5,997 bases of DNA from Acetobacteraceae bacterium (GTDB lineage Bacteria; Pseudomonadota; Alphaproteobacteria; Acetobacterales; Acetobacteraceae): the NCBI GenBank assembly GCA_025356735.1, contig JANXRT010000200.1:1-5997 (forward strand). Direction: 5' to 3'. The notes beneath the pieces were generated by a model. It searched no databases. It was not told the origin of the DNA and saw only the letters and a list, made by a program, of their open reading frames with translations. A program made the translations under genes and the position numbers. Below, in pieces: positions 1 through 5,997 of the stretch. Positions within the stretch are counted from its first letter, which is position 1. Each line of letters opens with the position of its first letter.

Positions 1-147
1 GCGGGGCCGGCGCCGACCTGATCTATGTGGCCAACGACGGCGATGAGGGGCGTTGTTGCCGTCATGTAATTGACTTGCCGCCGGGGGGTGACTTGGGCGG
101 CCGGACCGCCTAATGGCGCCTGAGATCCTCGTTCTTGAAGGCCGTTC
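1..147. other. Left-edge segment with ambiguous partial reading frames and the leader of the transporter operon
   Basis: No gene is secure here. On the plus strand one frame is open from the window edge to a TAA at 111-113; its product includes ADLIYVANDGDEG and VIDLPPGG and would end 34 bases before the permease start. In the same codon register on the minus strand, an ATG at 65-63 opens a frame running off the left edge (MTATTPLIAVVGHIDQVGAGP minus its last residue). Both have plausible composition, so at most one is real. Against the plus frame, its codons between about 51 and 76 are AT-rich and uncommon for this genome, which looks more like a promoter region. Against the minus frame, there is no good Shine-Dalgarno. 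A gene of unknown function may therefore extend leftward from here. A direct and inverted repeat cluster lies at 71-104. Confidence 0.4.
71..104. repeat. Short direct repeat plus inverted repeat upstream of the permease gene
   Basis: TGACTTG occurs at 71-77 and again at 89-95, an 18-base period. Interleaved with it is an inverted repeat, GCCGCC at 77-82 and GGCGGC at 96-101, around a 13-base loop. The block lies 44-77 bases before the permease ATG, where a regulator site or leader hairpin could sit. A TTGACT resembling a -35 box begins at 70, but no convincing -10 box follows at 16-18 bases. In GC-rich DNA 6-7 base repeats arise easily, so function is uncertain. Confidence 0.3.
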
Positions 148-1896
148 ATGGCGCGCACCAACCCCACCGCCCTACTACAAGGCCGCCGGCTGCCGAACGT
201 GTGGGACCTGGTTGCGGTGCTGTGCGTGATCGGGCTGCTGACCGGGCTCGGCAGCGTGGCCCGGGGCACGCTGGTGCCGCTCGATGCGCCGAACGCCGTC
301 GATATCGACCTCGACCCGTGGCACCTGTTCAACTACGCGGCCCGCACAACCCTGCGAATGTTCGCGGCCCTGGCGGCTTCCTTGTTGTTCACCTTCACCT
401 TCGCGACCGCCGCGGCCAAAAGCCGGCGCGCCGGGCTGATCATGGTGCCGATCCTCGATATCCTGCAATCGGTGCCGATCCTCGGCTTCCTGACCTTCAC
501 GGTCGTGTTCTTCATGAGCCTGTTTCCCGGCCGGGTGCTGGGGCTGGAGCTGGCGGCGATCTTTGCGATCTTCACCAGCCAGGCCTGGAACATGGCATTT
601 TCCATGTACCAGTCGCTGAAGACGGTGCCGGCCGATCTGATGGAGGCGAGCTACGGCTTCCAGCTTACCGGCTGGCAGCGCTTCTGGCGGCTGGAGGTGC
701 CGTTCGCGGTACCTGGCCTGGTGTGGAACACCATGATGTCGATGTCGGGCGGCTGGTTCTTCGTCGTCGCGTCGGAGGCGATCTCGGTCGGCGACAACAC
801 CTGGAAGCTGCCGGGCATCGGATCGTACGTCGCGCTGGCGCTGGAGAAGCGCGACCTCGGCGCGGTCGTGTGGGCCATCCTGGCGATGCTGATCGTGATT
901 TTGCTCTACGACCAGCTGCTGTTCCGGCCCTTGGTCGCCTGGTCGGCGAAGTTCAAGTTCGAGACCACGGCGGGGGCGGCGGCCTCCGATCCCTGGGTGC
1001 TGAAGCTGATGCGCCGCACCCGGCTGATGGGCGCTGCCACGGACGCGGTGGGCTTCGTGCTTGGCAGCGTCGGCGGCTGGCGGATGCGGCTGCTGCCGAT
1101 GCGCGCGCGCTACCCCAAGGCCGAGGGCAGCGAGCGGGCACGACCGGTCGCGACCCGCATCGGCGATGCCGTGTCGCTGCTGCTGCTTGCCGCAGTGGTG
1201 GCGTTCGCCGGATGGAAGATCGTGACCTTCTGCGCGACCCAGCTCTCGCTGGCGGATGTGCCCCAGGTGCTGCTGCTGGGGCTGTACACGATGATCCGGG
1301 TCGTGGTGATGATGACGATCGCCAGCCTGAGCTGGGTGCCGATCGGCGTCTGGCTCGGCATGCGCCCGGTCTGGGCGCGGCGCGCGCAGCCGGTGGCGCA
1401 GTTCCTGGCCGCCTTCCCGGCCAACCTGCTGTTCCCGCCGGTGGTGGTGCTGATCGTCTACTTCCACGCCAACGTGGATGTCTGGCTGACGCCGCTGATG
1501 GTGATGGGGACGCAGTGGTACATCCTGTTCAACGTCATCGCCGGCGCCGCGGCGTTCCCCGGCGACCTGCGCGAGGCCGCGGCCAATTTCCGCATCGGCG
1601 GCTGGCTGTGGTGGCGCCGGGTGATCATCCCCGGCATCCTGCCCTACTACGTGACCGGCGCGATCACCGCCTCCGGCGGATCCTGGAACGCGGCGATCGT
1701 CTCCGAGGTCGCGGCCTGGGGCCAGACCAGGCTGGCGGCGCACGGGCTTGGTGCCTACATCGCGGAAGCCACCGAAGCCGGCAACATGGCCCGCGTGGTG
1801 CTCGGCGTGGTCGTGATGTCTGGCTTCGTGCTGCTGTTCAACCGCGTCGTCTGGCGGCCGCTATACGACTATTCCAGCCGCCGCCTGACACTTTAG
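148..1896 (+). CDS. ABC transporter permease with two fused NitT/TauT-type membrane domains
   Basis: Inner-membrane channel of an ABC importer of the nitrate/sulfonate/taurine/bicarbonate group. The 582-residue protein is about twice the usual permease length and contains two tandem MetI-like (BPD_transp_1) domains, so one chain can replace a homo- or heterodimer. Hydrophobic helices lie near residues 19-37, 68-90, 96-126, 130-152, 186-209 and 238-260 in the first half, and 340-362, 372-400, 415-438, 446-468, 495-518 and 546-568 in the second. Each half carries an EAA-type loop that docks the ATPase: E166-ASYGF to P185, and E476-AAANF to P495. Both halves end in similar sequence (YDQLLFRPLVAW and FNRVVWRPLYDY), showing internal duplication. 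A charged linker of about 70 residues (270-340) joins them. The start is ATG at 148, with GAAGG six bases upstream. The ATPase gene follows after 9 bases. Substrate is unknown, and no binding protein is encoded nearby. Confidence 0.92.
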   Translation: MARTNPTALLQGRRLPNVWDLVAVLCVIGLLTGLGSVARGTLVPLDAPNAVDIDLDPWHLFNYAARTTLRMFAALAASLLFTFTFATAAAKSRRAGLIMVPILDILQSVPILGFLTFTVVFFMSLFPGRVLGLELAAIFAIFTSQAWNMAFSMYQSLKTVPADLMEASYGFQLTGWQRFWRLEVPFAVPGLVWNTMMSMSGGWFFVVASEAISVGDNTWKLPGIGSYVALALEKRDLGAVVWAILAMLIVILLYDQLLFRPLVAWSAKFKFETTAGAAASDPWVLKLMRRTRLMGAATDAVGFVLGSVGGWRMRLLPMRARYPKAEGSERARPVATRIGDAVSLLLLAAVVAFAGWKIVTFCATQLSLADVPQVLLLGLYTMIRVVVMMTIASLSWVPIGVWLGMRPVWARRAQPVAQFLAAFPANLLFPPVVVLIVYFHANVDVWLTPLMVMGTQWYILFNVIAGAAAFPGDLREAAANFRIGGWLWWRRVIIPGILPYYVTGAITASGGSWNAAIVSEVAAWGQTRLAAHGLGAYIAEATEAGNMARVVLGVVVMSGFVLLFNRVVWRPLYDYSSRRLTL

Positions 1897-1905
1897 GATT
1901 TTTCG

Positions 1906-3222
1906 ATGGACGCGCCGGTCGAGACCGTTGCCCGCACCGACATCCCGTTGATCGAGGTCCGCGGCTGCCGCCAGGCCTACCACAAGGACAGCAACGCCGA
2001 TCTGGTGGTGCTGGACGACGTCAACGTGACGATCCGCACCGGGGAGATGGTCGGGCTGCTCGGCCGGTCGGGCTCGGGCAAATCCACCCTGCTGCGCATC
2101 GTCGCCGGGCTGCTGTCGCCGACCGCCGGCGACGTGCTGTGGCGCGGCAAGCAGCTGACCGGTCCGGCCAACGGGGTCGCGATGGTGTTCCAGTCGTTCG
2201 CGCTGTTCCCGTGGCTGACAGTGCGCGAGAACGTCGAGATCGGGCTGGAGGCGCTCGGCGTCTCCCGCGCCGAACGCGAGAACCGGGCCGAGGGCGCGAT
2301 CGACCTGATCGGGCTCGGCGGCTACGAGAGCGCCTACCCGAAGGAGCTGTCCGGCGGCATGCGCCAGCGCGTCGGCCTGGCGCGCGCGCTGGTGGTGCAT
2401 CCCGACCTGCTGCTGATGGACGAGCCGTTTTCCGCGCTCGATGTGCTGACCGCGGAAACCTTGCGCACCGACCTGATCGACCTGTGGTCGGAGGGCAAGC
2501 TGCCGATCCAATCCGTGCTGATGGTGACCCACAACATCGAGGAGGCGGTGCTGATGTGTGACCGCATCCTGGTATTCGCCTCCAATCCGGGCCGCGTCGC
2601 CAACGAGATCAAGGTGTCGTTCCCGCATCCGCGCAACCGGCTCGCTCCGGCTTTCCGCCAGATGGTCGACGACATCTACGCGCTGATGACCCGCCGCCCG
2701 GTGCCGACCCGCGCCCTTACCGCGGCCGAGGCGCTGGCCACCCCGCTGCCGCCGGTCGGCACCAACCTGATGGCCGGCCTGCTCGAAACCCTGGCCGCCG
2801 AACCCTATAACGGCCACGCCGACCTGCCGGCGCTGGCAGGCAGCCTGCAACTCGAACTCGACGAGCTTTTCCCGCTCGGCGAGGCGCTTTCCACATTGCA
2901 GTTCGGCATGCTGGAAGAAGGCGACCTTCACATCACCGAGAACGGCCGCGCCTTCGTCGCCGCCGATACCGACGATCGAAAGCACATCTTCGCCGCTGCC
3001 CTGCGCCAGCACGTCAAGCTGGCCGGCATGATCCGCCAGGTGCTGGACGAGCGCTGGAACCACCGCGCATCGGCGGTGCGGTTCCGCGACGAGCTGGAGG
3101 ACCACATGTCGCTCGACTACGCGCACCAGACGCTTCGCACCGTGATCGGATGGGGCCGGTATGCGGAGCTTTTCACCTATGACGAGGAAGCCGAGCAGTT
3201 CAGCCTGGAAGATATCGAGTAG
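1906..3222 (+). CDS. ABC transporter ATP-binding protein, NitT/TauT type, with C-terminal AAA-associated domain
   Basis: Cytoplasmic ATPase that powers the permease encoded just upstream. The nucleotide-binding domain spans about residues 15-265 and has every core motif: Walker A GRSGSGKST (53-61), Q-loop Q96 in VFQSFALFPW, signature LSGGMRQR (148-155), Walker B LLLMDEP (168-174, catalytic E173), D-loop SALD (176-179) and H-loop H209. The ATPase is therefore expected to be active. At 438 residues it is longer than the usual 250-270. The extra part, about 285-430, is rich in acidic residues and predicted helices and matches my knowledge of the 'AAA-associated' C-terminal domain found in a subset of nitrate/sulfonate-type ATPases. 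Its role is unclear; regulation or partner binding is a guess. The start ATG at 1906 has AGGA (1895-1898) seven bases upstream, overlapping the permease stop codon, which suggests translational coupling. The next gene begins 6 bases after the stop. Confidence 0.92.
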   Translation: MDAPVETVARTDIPLIEVRGCRQAYHKDSNADLVVLDDVNVTIRTGEMVGLLGRSGSGKSTLLRIVAGLLSPTAGDVLWRGKQLTGPANGVAMVFQSFALFPWLTVRENVEIGLEALGVSRAERENRAEGAIDLIGLGGYESAYPKELSGGMRQRVGLARALVVHPDLLLMDEPFSALDVLTAETLRTDLIDLWSEGKLPIQSVLMVTHNIEEAVLMCDRILVFASNPGRVANEIKVSFPHPRNRLAPAFRQMVDDIYALMTRRPVPTRALTAAEALATPLPPVGTNLMAGLLETLAAEPYNGHADLPALAGSLQLELDELFPLGEALSTLQFGMLEEGDLHITENGRAFVAADTDDRKHIFAAALRQHVKLAGMIRQVLDERWNHRASAVRFRDELEDHMSLDYAHQTLRTVIGWGRYAELFTYDEEAEQFSLEDIE

Positions 3223-3228
3223 CCGGCG

Positions 3229-3645
3229 ATGGAGCCCGCCGCGCCATTGGCGGAGTTCGCCAAGCAGAAATACCTGAGCCTCGAAACGTTCCGCCGGAAC
3301 GGTATTGGGGTGCGCACGCCGGTATGGTTCGCAGCGGACCGTGGCGCGGTCACGCTGTATGTCTACACCACCGCAGACTCGGGCAAGGCCAAGCGCATCC
3401 GGGCCAACGGCACGGTCAGGATCGCGCCCTGCGACATGCGGGGCAAGATCACCGGCGCCTGGACTTCAGCGCACGCGAAGATCGTGGATGGCCAGCAATA
3501 CGATGCCGGGATGCGGTTGCTGGACCGAAAATACGGGCTGTTGAAATGGGTCCTGGACGTATCGGCCAGGTTGTCGGGGCGCCATGGTCACCGGGTCATG
3601 TTCGCGATCCAGCCTAGGTCAAGCGAAGCACCGTTATCATTATAA
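3229..3645 (+). CDS. PPOX-class split-beta-barrel protein, Rv2061-like (putative flavin/F420-dependent oxidoreductase)
   Basis: A 138-residue single-domain protein of the pyridoxamine 5'-phosphate oxidase-like fold, resembling the 'PPOX class probable F420-dependent, Rv2061 family'. Recognisable landmarks are the opening KYLSLETFRRNG (13-24), TPVWFA (30-35), the cofactor-phosphate-type segment SGKAKRIRANG (51-61), APCDMRG (66-72), KYGLL (101-105) and a closing strand FAIQP (125-129). Length matches the family. Members bind F420, FMN or sometimes haem. Most proteobacteria do not make F420, so FMN or another ligand is at least as likely; the reaction is unknown. It starts 6 bases after the ATPase stop and has only a weak Shine-Dalgarno, consistent with translation coupled to the transporter genes. 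Its last 10-11 codons overlap, on the opposite strand, the 3' end of the CBS gene. Family assignment is good; function is open. Confidence 0.82.
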   Translation: MEPAAPLAEFAKQKYLSLETFRRNGIGVRTPVWFAADRGAVTLYVYTTADSGKAKRIRANGTVRIAPCDMRGKITGAWTSAHAKIVDGQQYDAGMRLLDRKYGLLKWVLDVSARLSGRHGHRVMFAIQPRSSEAPLSL

Positions 3646-4129
3646 GCGTATACAGCGCGATGGCGCCGGCGATGTAGAACAACTGATACTTTGAAGAGAA
3701 CGTTTCCACGGCTCGGTCTTTGACCTGGGTCAGCAGTTCGGGCCAGGTGTAGGAGACGAAGTCACCCTGCGACATGATGTTCACCAGCCGCCCACTTTCG
3801 TCGACAATGGGAACGTGACGGAAACGTTCGTTAGACATCTGGCGGACCCAGTCCATGATGTTGTCATCCGGCTGGGCGACCCTCAGCTCGCGCGTCATGA
3901 TCTGCGACAGCGGCGTGGTTCGTGGGTCGAGGCCGTTATCAAGCAGGCGGCGCATGAAATCACGTTCGGTCACGATGCCGGTCGGTTTGTTGTCCCTATC
4001 GACGATAACGGCCGCACCATAGTTCTTGGCCGACATGGCGTGGATGGCGACATGCGCCAACGTGTCGGCGGCGAAGGTCATTGGCGGGGTTTTTGAGCGG
4101 AATTCAGGTCGATCCATTATTCGCGCCAC
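3614..4129 (-). CDS. CBS-domain pair protein with a C-terminal transmembrane anchor
   Basis: A 171-residue protein with two tandem CBS domains, modules that usually sense adenine nucleotides or related ligands. CBS1 covers about residues 4-68 (YGAAVIVD, then GIVTERDF at 51-58). CBS2 covers about 74-128 (FRHVPIVD at 103-110, SQGDFVSY at 120-127). After a short linker, residues 149-168 form one hydrophobic helix (QLFYIAGAIALY onward) followed by RLT, so the protein probably sits as a C-tail-anchored membrane protein with the CBS pair in the cytoplasm. I place the start at the GTG at 4129-4127, because a perfect AGGAGG lies six bases upstream and homology begins at VARIM. The open frame continues upstream to 4321, but that extension runs through the terminator and has no family resemblance. 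There is no catalytic or transport domain, so it is probably a sensor or regulator. Its partner is unknown. Confidence 0.88.
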   Translation of the reverse strand: MARIMDRPEFRSKTPPMTFAADTLAHVAIHAMSAKNYGAAVIVDRDNKPTGIVTERDFMRRLLDNGLDPRTTPLSQIMTRELRVAQPDDNIMDWVRQMSNERFRHVPIVDESGRLVNIMSQGDFVSYTWPELLTQVKDRAVETFSSKYQLFYIAGAIALYTLIMITVLRLT

Positions 4130-4135
4130 GTCGTT

Positions 4136-4141
4136 CCTCCT
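4136..4141 (-). promoter_or_regulatory. Perfect Shine-Dalgarno that fixes the GTG start of the CBS gene
   Basis: On the minus strand the sequence reads AGGAGG, then AACGAC, then GTG. The six-base spacing to the GTG at 4129 is near ideal. The next in-frame ATG, four codons in, would sit too far away, and the longer open frame has no comparable site. This supports a non-ATG start. Confidence 0.85.
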
Positions 4142-4224
4142 GTTTGGATTCTTGTTCTCGCAGACGTCAGATATGGAGTGTGGCGCGCAGCATTGCGAAA
4201 CGGCTGCTGAGTATTTGATAAGAA

Positions 4225-4251
4225 AAACCCGGCGAGTGCCTCGCCGGGTTT
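4225..4251 (-). terminator. Strong rho-independent terminator downstream of the molybdenum hydroxylase gene
   Basis: A perfect 12-bp inverted repeat, AAACCCGGCGAG at 4225-4236 and CTCGCCGGGTTT at 4240-4251, has a three-base loop. On the minus strand it is followed by a T-rich tail: five T's in a row counting the end of the stem, then CTTATC. It lies about 120 bases past the hydroxylase stop and about 95 bases before the CBS start codon, so it should end the hydroxylase transcript and make the CBS gene separately transcribed. The other strand also carries T's (TTTCTTT), so it could work in both directions. Confidence 0.88.
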
Positions 4252-4293
4252 CTTTCCGAAGGGACGCGCTCCCGGGCGCTTCCGGGGCGGGGT

Positions 4294-4367
4294 TTGAGGC
4301 GTAGCAGGCAAAGGTTTCCACTAGCCGGCTTCGACCAGTTGAAATGCCTGCGTAGGGGGCGCCTCAA
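4294..4367 (-). repeat. Compound inverted repeat in the 3' untranslated region of the hydroxylase gene
   Basis: Two pairs of arms nest in order. The outer arm TTGAGGCG (4294-4301) pairs with CGCCTCAA (4360-4367). The inner arm GCAGGCA (4304-4310) pairs with TGCCTGC (4345-4351). They are separated by an asymmetric internal loop of 2 and 8 bases. Inside, TTTC (4315-4318) can pair with GAAA (4341-4344). The element begins 6 bases after the hydroxylase stop codon on the minus strand. A second, weaker hairpin (GCGC at 4266-4269 with GCGC at 4276-4279) lies between it and the terminator. It could stabilise the transcript 3' end or belong to a dispersed repeat family; no T-run follows it, so it is not itself an intrinsic terminator. 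Confidence 0.6.
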
Positions 4368-4372
4368 GCTTC

Positions 4373-5997
4373 CTAGGCTGCCTTCGCCGTCTCGATCGCC
4401 TGCCAGACGATTTCCGGCGTAACCGGCATATCCAACTGCGTAACCCCCGTATCCCACAGCGCATCCAGCACCGCGTTCATCAGTGCGGGCGGGCTGCCGA
4501 CGGCGCCGGCCTCGCCGGCTCCTTTGACGCCAAGCGAGTTGGTGTCGCAGGGGACCTCGATCAGCTCGACCTCGATATCCGGCAGGTCCATCGCGCGGGG
4601 CAGCTGGTAGTCCATCAGGCTGCCCGAAAGCAGCTGGCCGGAGGATGGATCGTAGGCGGTGCGTTCCATCATCGCCTGGCCGATGCCCTGCGCGACGCCG
4701 CCATGGACCTGGCCGGCGACGATCATCGGGTTGACCGCGCGGCCGACATCGTCGGTCACGCTGTAGCGGGCGACGTGGATGTGGCCGGTTTCTGGATCGA
4801 TCTCGACCTCGGCGATGTGGCAGCCGTTGGGGAAGGTGTGGGCCTTGATTTCCGCCACCTCGGCGGCATCGAGCGTGGTCACGTCCTGGCCGGCGTTGGC
4901 TTTCTTCCGCTGGTCAAGCGCGAGGGTAAGAATGTCGATGCCGCGGTCGGTGCCGGTAATGGAGAATTTACCGGCGTCGAACACGATGTCGGCCATCGCG
5001 GCTTCCAAGGCTTCGGACGCGGCACGGCGGCCGCGCTCGATCACCGTGCCCGCGGTCAGCACGATGGCTTGGCCCTCGGAGTAAAGGCTCCGGGCGCCGC
5101 CGGTGCCGCCGCCGGTCGGGATGGTGTCGGTGTCGCCCTGGCGGATGCGGATCTTCTCGCCGTCGATGCCGAGCCGGTCGGCGGTGAGCTGGACGTAGGC
5201 GGTCTCATGGCCCTGGCCGGTGGACTGGGTGCCGACATAGACATCGACGAAGCCGTCATCGGCAAAGCGGATCTCGGCGCGCTCGCTGTCGGCGCCGCCG
5301 GTCGCTTCCAGGTAGTAGGCGAGGCCGATGCCGCGCTTGCGCCCGCGTGCCGCGGACGCCGCGCGGCGGGCGGGAAAGCCGGCCCAATCGACGGTCTTCA
5401 GACCGGCATCGAGCACGACCTCGAACTCGCCGCTGTCGTAGATCTTGCCGACCGGCGTGGTGTGCGGCATCGCCGAGGACGGCACCATGTTGCGGCGGCG
5501 GAGTTCGACCCGGTCGATTCCGGTGTCGCGCGCCGCCTGATCGACCAGGCGCTCGACCAGGTAGTTGGCCTCCGGCCGGCCGGCACCACGATAGGCATCG
5601 ACCGGGACCGTGTTGGTGAACACGCCGATGACGTTGGCGTAGACCTGCTTGAAACCGTAGATGCTGGCGAGCACGCCCGTTCCCGCCATCGTCGGAATGA
5701 AGGGCCCGAAGTTGGACAGATAGGCGCCCATGTTGGCGACGTTGCGTGAGCGCAGGGCCAGGAACTTGCCATCCGCGTCCATCGCGATCTCGCCGACGGT
5801 CACGTTGTCACGGCCCTGGGTGTCGCACAGGAACGCCTCGGAACGCTCGGACGCCCACTTCACCGGCAGCCCCAGCTTGCGCGCCGCGTAGCAGGTCAGG
5901 ACATGCTCGGCGTACAGGAACAGCTTCATGCCGAAGCCGCCGCCGACATCGGGGGTGATGATGCGGAACTTCTCCGGATCGGTCTTGAACACGGCGC
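4373..5997 (-). CDS. Molybdopterin-binding large subunit, xanthine dehydrogenase/CO dehydrogenase (CoxL form II-like) family; 5' end beyond the window
   Basis: The catalytic subunit of a molybdenum hydroxylase, a cytoplasmic enzyme class that usually works with an FAD subunit (CoxM-like) and a [2Fe-2S] subunit (CoxS-like). About 540 residues are visible of a family length near 770-790, so roughly 230-250 N-terminal residues are missing. The GTG at 5992 is an internal valine and not a start, since the frame runs on to the edge. Cofactor and active-site motifs appear in the expected order: PDVGGGFGMK (5950-5921), AYRGAGR (5596-5576), GTQSTGQGHE (about 5230-5201), TGGGTGGARSLYSEGQA (about 5113-5063) and GVKGAGEAG, with the catalytic-type glutamate at 4513-4511. 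AYRGAGR in place of AYxCSFR marks the form II group, many members of which do not oxidise CO and act on N-heterocycles or aldehydes. The true substrate is unknown. It ends with TAG at 4375-4373 and is followed by a structured spacer and terminator, so it is probably last in its operon. Confidence 0.93.
   Translation of the reverse strand, partial: AVFKTDPEKFRIITPDVGGGFGMKLFLYAEHVLTCYAARKLGLPVKWASERSEAFLCDTQGRDNVTVGEIAMDADGKFLALRSRNVANMGAYLSNFGPFIPTMAGTGVLASIYGFKQVYANVIGVFTNTVPVDAYRGAGRPEANYLVERLVDQAARDTGIDRVELRRRNMVPSSAMPHTTPVGKIYDSGEFEVVLDAGLKTVDWAGFPARRAASAARGRKRGIGLAYYLEATGGADSERAEIRFADDGFVDVYVGTQSTGQGHETAYVQLTADRLGIDGEKIRIRQGDTDTIPTGGGTGGARSLYSEGQAIVLTAGTVIERGRRAASEALEAAMADIVFDAGKFSITGTDRGIDILTLALDQRKKANAGQDVTTLDAAEVAEIKAHTFPNGCHIAEVEIDPETGHIHVARYSVTDDVGRAVNPMIVAGQVHGGVAQGIGQAMMERTAYDPSSGQLLSGSLMDYQLPRAMDLPDIEVELIEVPCDTNSLGVKGAGEAGAVGSPPALMNAVLDALWDTGVTQLDMPVTPEIVWQAIETAKAA

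Noticed and set aside
70..98. Possible sigma-70 promoter with TTGACT at 70-75
   Set aside because: No -10-like hexamer lies 16-18 bases downstream; the region there is TTGGGC-like. The match to a -35 box alone is not enough.
135..2561. An open frame of about 800 codons overlapping the permease and most of the ATPase
   Set aside because: It is a shifted shadow of two well-supported genes. Its product is dominated by Arg, Ala, Gly and Pro with no family resemblance, as expected when stops are rare in GC-rich DNA.
1861..3126. Long minus-strand open frame opposite the ATPase gene
   Set aside because: It is rich in His, Gln, Arg and Ala with no recognisable domain, and the plus-strand ATPase has all its motifs. 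It is an antisense shadow; the same holds for the minus-strand frame at 175-1743 and the plus-strand frame at 4703-5749.
4187..4207. Small inverted repeat GCAGC/GCTGC with an 11-base loop upstream of the CBS gene
   Set aside because: Five-base arms are expected by chance in this composition, and no recognisable promoter is nearby to give it context as an operator.
4130..4321. Upstream extension of the CBS frame by 64 codons to an ATG at 4321
   Set aside because: It would translate through the terminator hairpin and part of the inverted repeat, lacks homology, and ignores the ideal AGGAGG-GTG start at 4129.
5990..5992. GTG as start codon of the molybdenum hydroxylase gene
   Set aside because: The frame remains open to the window edge, the sequence just after it is already the conserved middle of the family, and the N-terminal third would be missing.

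Overview
The window is GC-rich DNA with strongly G/C-biased third codon positions and tightly packed genes. This fits an alphaproteobacterium, possibly of the Rhodospirillales/Acetobacteraceae type. That placement is inferred from base composition and protein style; no marker gene is present to fix it.

Left edge (1-147): a short stretch with no secure gene. Two open frames run off the edge in opposite directions and only one, or neither, can be real. A small cluster of direct and inverted repeats lies just before the first gene.

Plus-strand operon (148-3645): three genes separated by 9 and 6 bases. The first encodes a fused double-domain ABC permease of the nitrate/sulfonate/taurine (NitT/TauT) type. 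The second encodes its ATPase, which carries an extra C-terminal 'AAA-associated' domain. The third encodes a small split-beta-barrel flavin/F420-type (PPOX class) protein. The first two would form an inner-membrane importer of unknown substrate. No periplasmic binding protein is visible in the window. The link between the third protein and transport is positional only.

Minus-strand block (3614-5997): a 171-residue protein with paired CBS domains and a single C-terminal membrane helix. Its gene overlaps the end of the plus-strand operon tail to tail by 32 bp. A 243-bp spacer follows, holding the CBS gene's Shine-Dalgarno sequence, a strong intrinsic terminator and a compound inverted repeat. 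The rest is the 3' part of a gene for the molybdenum-containing large subunit of a xanthine dehydrogenase/CO dehydrogenase-family hydroxylase, carrying the AYRGAGR signature of 'form II' CoxL-like proteins. Its N-terminal roughly 230-250 residues lie beyond the right edge. It appears to be the last gene of its transcription unit.

I see no RNA genes, insertion sequences, CRISPR arrays or phage genes. The genes belong to known families. The points most worth a second look are the orphan importer with its co-transcribed PPOX protein, the tail-anchored CBS protein, and the structured 3' untranslated region of the hydroxylase gene.
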